Position numbers and translations under genes: made by a program
The notes under the pieces: generated by a model
What the model saw: the letters and a program-made list of their open reading frames with translations, nothing else
What the model was told of the DNA's origin: nothing
The model's database searches: none
NCBI GenBank assembly: GCA_048213135.1
Contig: PS015115.1
Coordinates: forward strand, 69,370 to 98,280
Reading direction: 5' to 3'
DNA length: 28,911 bases
Source: Reclinomonas americana ATCC 50394
Taxonomy: Eukaryota > Jakobida > Jakobea > Jakobida
Shown here: positions 26,546 through 28,911 of the stretch, piece after piece
How the letters are laid out: each line of letters opens with the position of its first letter
Numbering within the stretch: position 1 is the first letter of the stretch

Positions 26546-28911
26546 TCAATCGTCGTCCTCGTCGTCCACAAACTGTGCGGCTGCGTCGCGCGCGGCGGCG
26601 GCTTGCATGTCAGCTGCGGCTTGCATGTCGGCCGCCGTGGGGCCGGCCATGACAATCGAGGTGCGCATCATGTCGGGGCGCGAGCCGCTGCCAATGGGAA
26701 CGCCGACCTCGGCGTCCGGCACCGCGTGCAGCTGGTACTCGAGGCGGCCGGGGTTGAGTCTGGCCAGGGCGTGGTTCATGTGCATGCATTCGAAGAGCAC
26801 CTCGATCCACTCCTCCAGTTCCTCCTCGGTGGGGTGGTAGAGGTAGTAGGTGCGGGTGGGGGTGGTGAACTGTAAAGAGGGGAAGGGGGAGGGATGAGAA
26901 GGGGAAGGGGGAGGGAAAAGGGGGAGGGGGGAGGGGAGAAGGGATGAGAAGGGCAAGGAGAAGGGGGAAGGGGAAGGGATGAGAGCGCAGGAATGGAGCG
27001 CAGTGCGAGAGAGGAATGGAGCGCAGAGCGAGAGAGCAAGGGAGCGCAGAGCGAGAGAGGAATGGAGCGCAGAGCGCGAGAGGAATGGAGCGTAGAGCGC
27101 GAGAGGAATGGAGCGTAGAGCGCGAGAGGAATGGAGCGTAGAGCGCGAGAGGAATGGAGCGTAGAGCGCGAGAGGAATGGAGCGTAGAGCGCGAGAGGAA
27201 TGGAGCGTAGAGTGCGAGAGGAATGGAGCGTAGAGCGCGAGAGGAATGGAGCGCAGAGCGAGAGAGGAATGGAGCGCAGAGCGAGAGAGAGGAATGGAGC
27301 ACAGAGCGAGAGAGGAATGCAGCGCAGAGCGAGAGAGGAATGGAGCGCAGAGCGCGAGAGAGGAATGGAGCGCAGAGCGCGAGAGAGGAATGGAGCGCAG
27401 AGCGAGAGAGGAATGGAGCGCAGAGCGAGAGAGGAATGGAGCGCAGAGCGAGAGAGGAATGGAGCGCAGAGCGAGAGAGGAATGGAGCGCAAGAGGAATG
27501 GAGCGCAGAGCGCGAGAAGAATGGAGCGCAGAGTGAGAGAGGAATGCAGCTTAGAGCGAGAGAGCAAGGGAGCGAAGAGCGTGAGAGGAGTGCAGCGTTG
27601 AGCGAGAGAGGAACGGAGAGCAGAGCAACGAAAGGATAAACCCATTTCCTTGCCCATTCCAACCACTCACCTGCACACCCAGTGGACTGAGAATCTTCTC
27701 CTCCGTCTCGAACAGATCCACATTCATCACATCACGCATCGGCACGTCGCCCTTGAAGGTCTTGTCCATCGGGTTTTTTCTGTACGTCAGGTGGTTGTCC
27801 TTGAGGATAAAGTAGCGCTTCTTCCAGTTCTTGACGACGCCGCCCTTCTTCCACAAGTAGCCTGTTAGATTGGGCATGTGTGGTAGCTGAAAGGGAAGAC
27901 AAGAGTGAGACAGAGGAGGGAAAGAGTGTCAGGCACACCAGTCAATCGTACCTTGGTGAAGCGGATTGGAATGTCGAGATACGCCACACGCATCTCGCGC
28001 AGCATTTGCACCCAGCTCTCCGTCTCCTCCACGCTCTCGTGATAGAAATGCATGGAGCGTGTTGGCGTGATTACTTCAATCACTTGTGCGTCGTCCGCAA
28101 TGCCGCCATTTGGCTGCGGTAGGGGGAAAGATGAGAGGTGAGCTCAATGGGGAAGAGATGGACAGCGGCGACAAAGCGAGAGAGCGACAAGCAAAGAGCG
28201 ACAAGCAAAGAGCGACAAAGCGAGAGAGCGACCAGCGAGAGAGCGACCAGCGAGAGAGCGACCAGCGAGAGAGCGACCAGCGAGAGAGCGACAAGCGAAA
28301 GCGACAGCGAAAGCGACAGCGAGAGCAACAACAGCTCTGCTGTCTCCAATCCTCGATTACAAGCACTCCGCCACTCCCTCGCCTACCCTCCCGCCTCTTC
28401 CTTCTCCTTCTCTCTCCTTCCTTCTCCTTCATAGCCTCCCCTCCCTCCCTCTCCCTTTCTTCACGCAACATGGAACGAGTTGCCCGACACGACCCGAATT
28501 CCGTCCTCCACCACCTCCTTGAGAAACACCGTACCAAGGGGTTCTCTCGACTGCAAAAGGCAGTCAGCAGCAGCGGCAAAGCATCACAATACACTTCTCT
28601 TCCCCCCTTCGACTCACCATGGTCTGGAAGTAGAACTTGATCTGACCCTCCTTGGCCACCAGCTGAATAATGCGCCACTTTGGTACCATCTCTCCCAGCT
28701 TCCTCAGTGTGCCACTCTTGAATGGTCTTGACAGGAGGCTGGCCGGTGAGATGCCGCCGACGTAGGACACGGCGCGAGCGAGCGATGAGGAGGGTGAGCT
28801 GGCATCGACGGCAAAGTAGTTGTCGTAGATCTAAGGCAAGGGTGGATGAGAGACATATAATGAGAGAGAGAGGGGTGGAGTGCGCGCGGGCACCTTGAAA
28901 TCAGCAGCTGG
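26546..28911 (-). CDS. Tandem PH-domain protein (5' end outside window)
   Basis: Minus-strand exons in order: 28911-28894, 28830-28618, 28113-27952, 27886-27671, 26869-26546 (TGA). All are in phase 0, giving 310 visible residues. PH domain 1 spans the second and third exons: SGTLRKLGEMVPKWRIIQLV, then HFYHESVEETESWVQMLREM with the invariant Trp of the C-terminal helix. PH domain 2 spans the fourth and fifth: GYLWKKGGVVKNWKKRYFIL, LSPLGVQ, then YYLYHPTEEELEEWIEVLFE. Its beta1-beta2 basic cluster (KK...K..KKR) suits phosphoinositide binding, but this is not proof. The C-terminus is acidic (VDDEDDD). Expected role: membrane-recruited adaptor or regulator. The donor and acceptor of every intron are standard (GTGAGT, GTACG; CAG, TAG). 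The N-terminal partner domains are outside the window. Confidence 0.85.
26990..27625. repeat. 23-bp minisatellite inside the last PH-gene intron
   Basis: The intron 26870-27670 contains about 27 tandem copies of GAGAGGAATGGAGCGCAGAGC, with CGC or TAG variants; the unit is 23 nt, with 21-25-nt forms. The first part (27060-27240) is homogeneous with GCGTAGAGCGCGA, the later part has GCGCAGAGCGAGA. Plus-strand frames of Met-Glu-Arg-Arg-Ala-Arg type and minus-strand Ser-Leu-Ala-Leu type are shadows of the repeat. Confidence 0.85.
28165..28330. repeat. 15-bp minisatellite GCGACCAGCGAGAGA inside the PH1 intron
   Basis: The intron 28114-28617 holds about ten tandem units related to GCGACCAGCGAGAGA, degrading to GCGACAAGCAAAGA and GCGACAGCGAAA at the edges. 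The rest of the intron (28340-28617) is pyrimidine-rich on the plus strand with some unique sequence, and shows no conserved exon. Confidence 0.8.

Noticed and set aside
26990-27625. CRISPR-like array (regular 23-bp units)
   Set aside because: There are no unique spacers between repeats, the sequence is inside a eukaryotic intron, and no cas genes are present.
27200-27639. Met-Glu-Arg-Arg-Ala-Arg repeat frames that look like a repeat protein
   Set aside because: They lie wholly within the PH-gene intron on the opposite strand and follow a 23-bp minisatellite. Lengths vary out of frame between units.

Overview
This window is nuclear DNA of a eukaryote, probably a compact protist-like genome. 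The genes are protein-coding and cut by many short GT-AG introns (about 45-80 nt). Exons are GC-rich, and the larger introns and spacers are packed with polypurine/polypyrimidine tracts, microsatellites and minisatellites. Eight N runs interrupt it. I cannot name the species. No rRNA, tRNA, CRISPR, transposase or prokaryotic operon was seen. Exon joins were derived by hand from splice sites, reading-frame phase and comparison of paralogues.

Layout. 1-441: repeat-rich start and the 3' end of an intron. 442-3533 (+): 3' part of a gene (copy A). 3534-4633: spacer and promoter. 4634-8915 (+): secreted protein whose helical region resembles the large lipid transfer protein family (vitellogenin/MTP type). 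9318-12402 (+): copy B of the copy-A module, probably the C-terminal half of the same gene as 4634-8915. 12756-15402 (+): ELO-type fatty acid elongase. 15587-15696 (-): terminal exon of an unidentified gene. 15697-18299: repeats. 18300 to a gap at 24582 (+): CaMKK/Elm1-like protein kinase with a predicted acylated N-terminus. 25196-26093 (-): unidentified Ser-rich protein. 26239-26468 (+): end of an unidentified protein. 26546-28911 (-): tandem PH-domain protein, 5' end outside the window.

Functional links. The secreted lipid-transfer-like gene, its tandem neighbour and the ELO elongase all point to lipid handling, but sharing a strand and neighbourhood is weak evidence in a eukaryote. The kinase and PH protein are probable signalling proteins acting at membranes.

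Most notable: (1) a second class of 5' splice site, GTTGCGT/GTTTCGT, in which the last exon base is never G; (2) the tandem duplication of a module I do not recognise, with an amphipathic tail, and one intron present in only one copy; (3) a 41-bp element repeated in inverted orientation (40/41) in two upstream regions; (4) an N-terminal MGSCRS on the kinase, revealed only by splicing a 136-nt first exon; (5) an intron minisatellite that seems to have copied its own 3' splice site and the start of the next exon.
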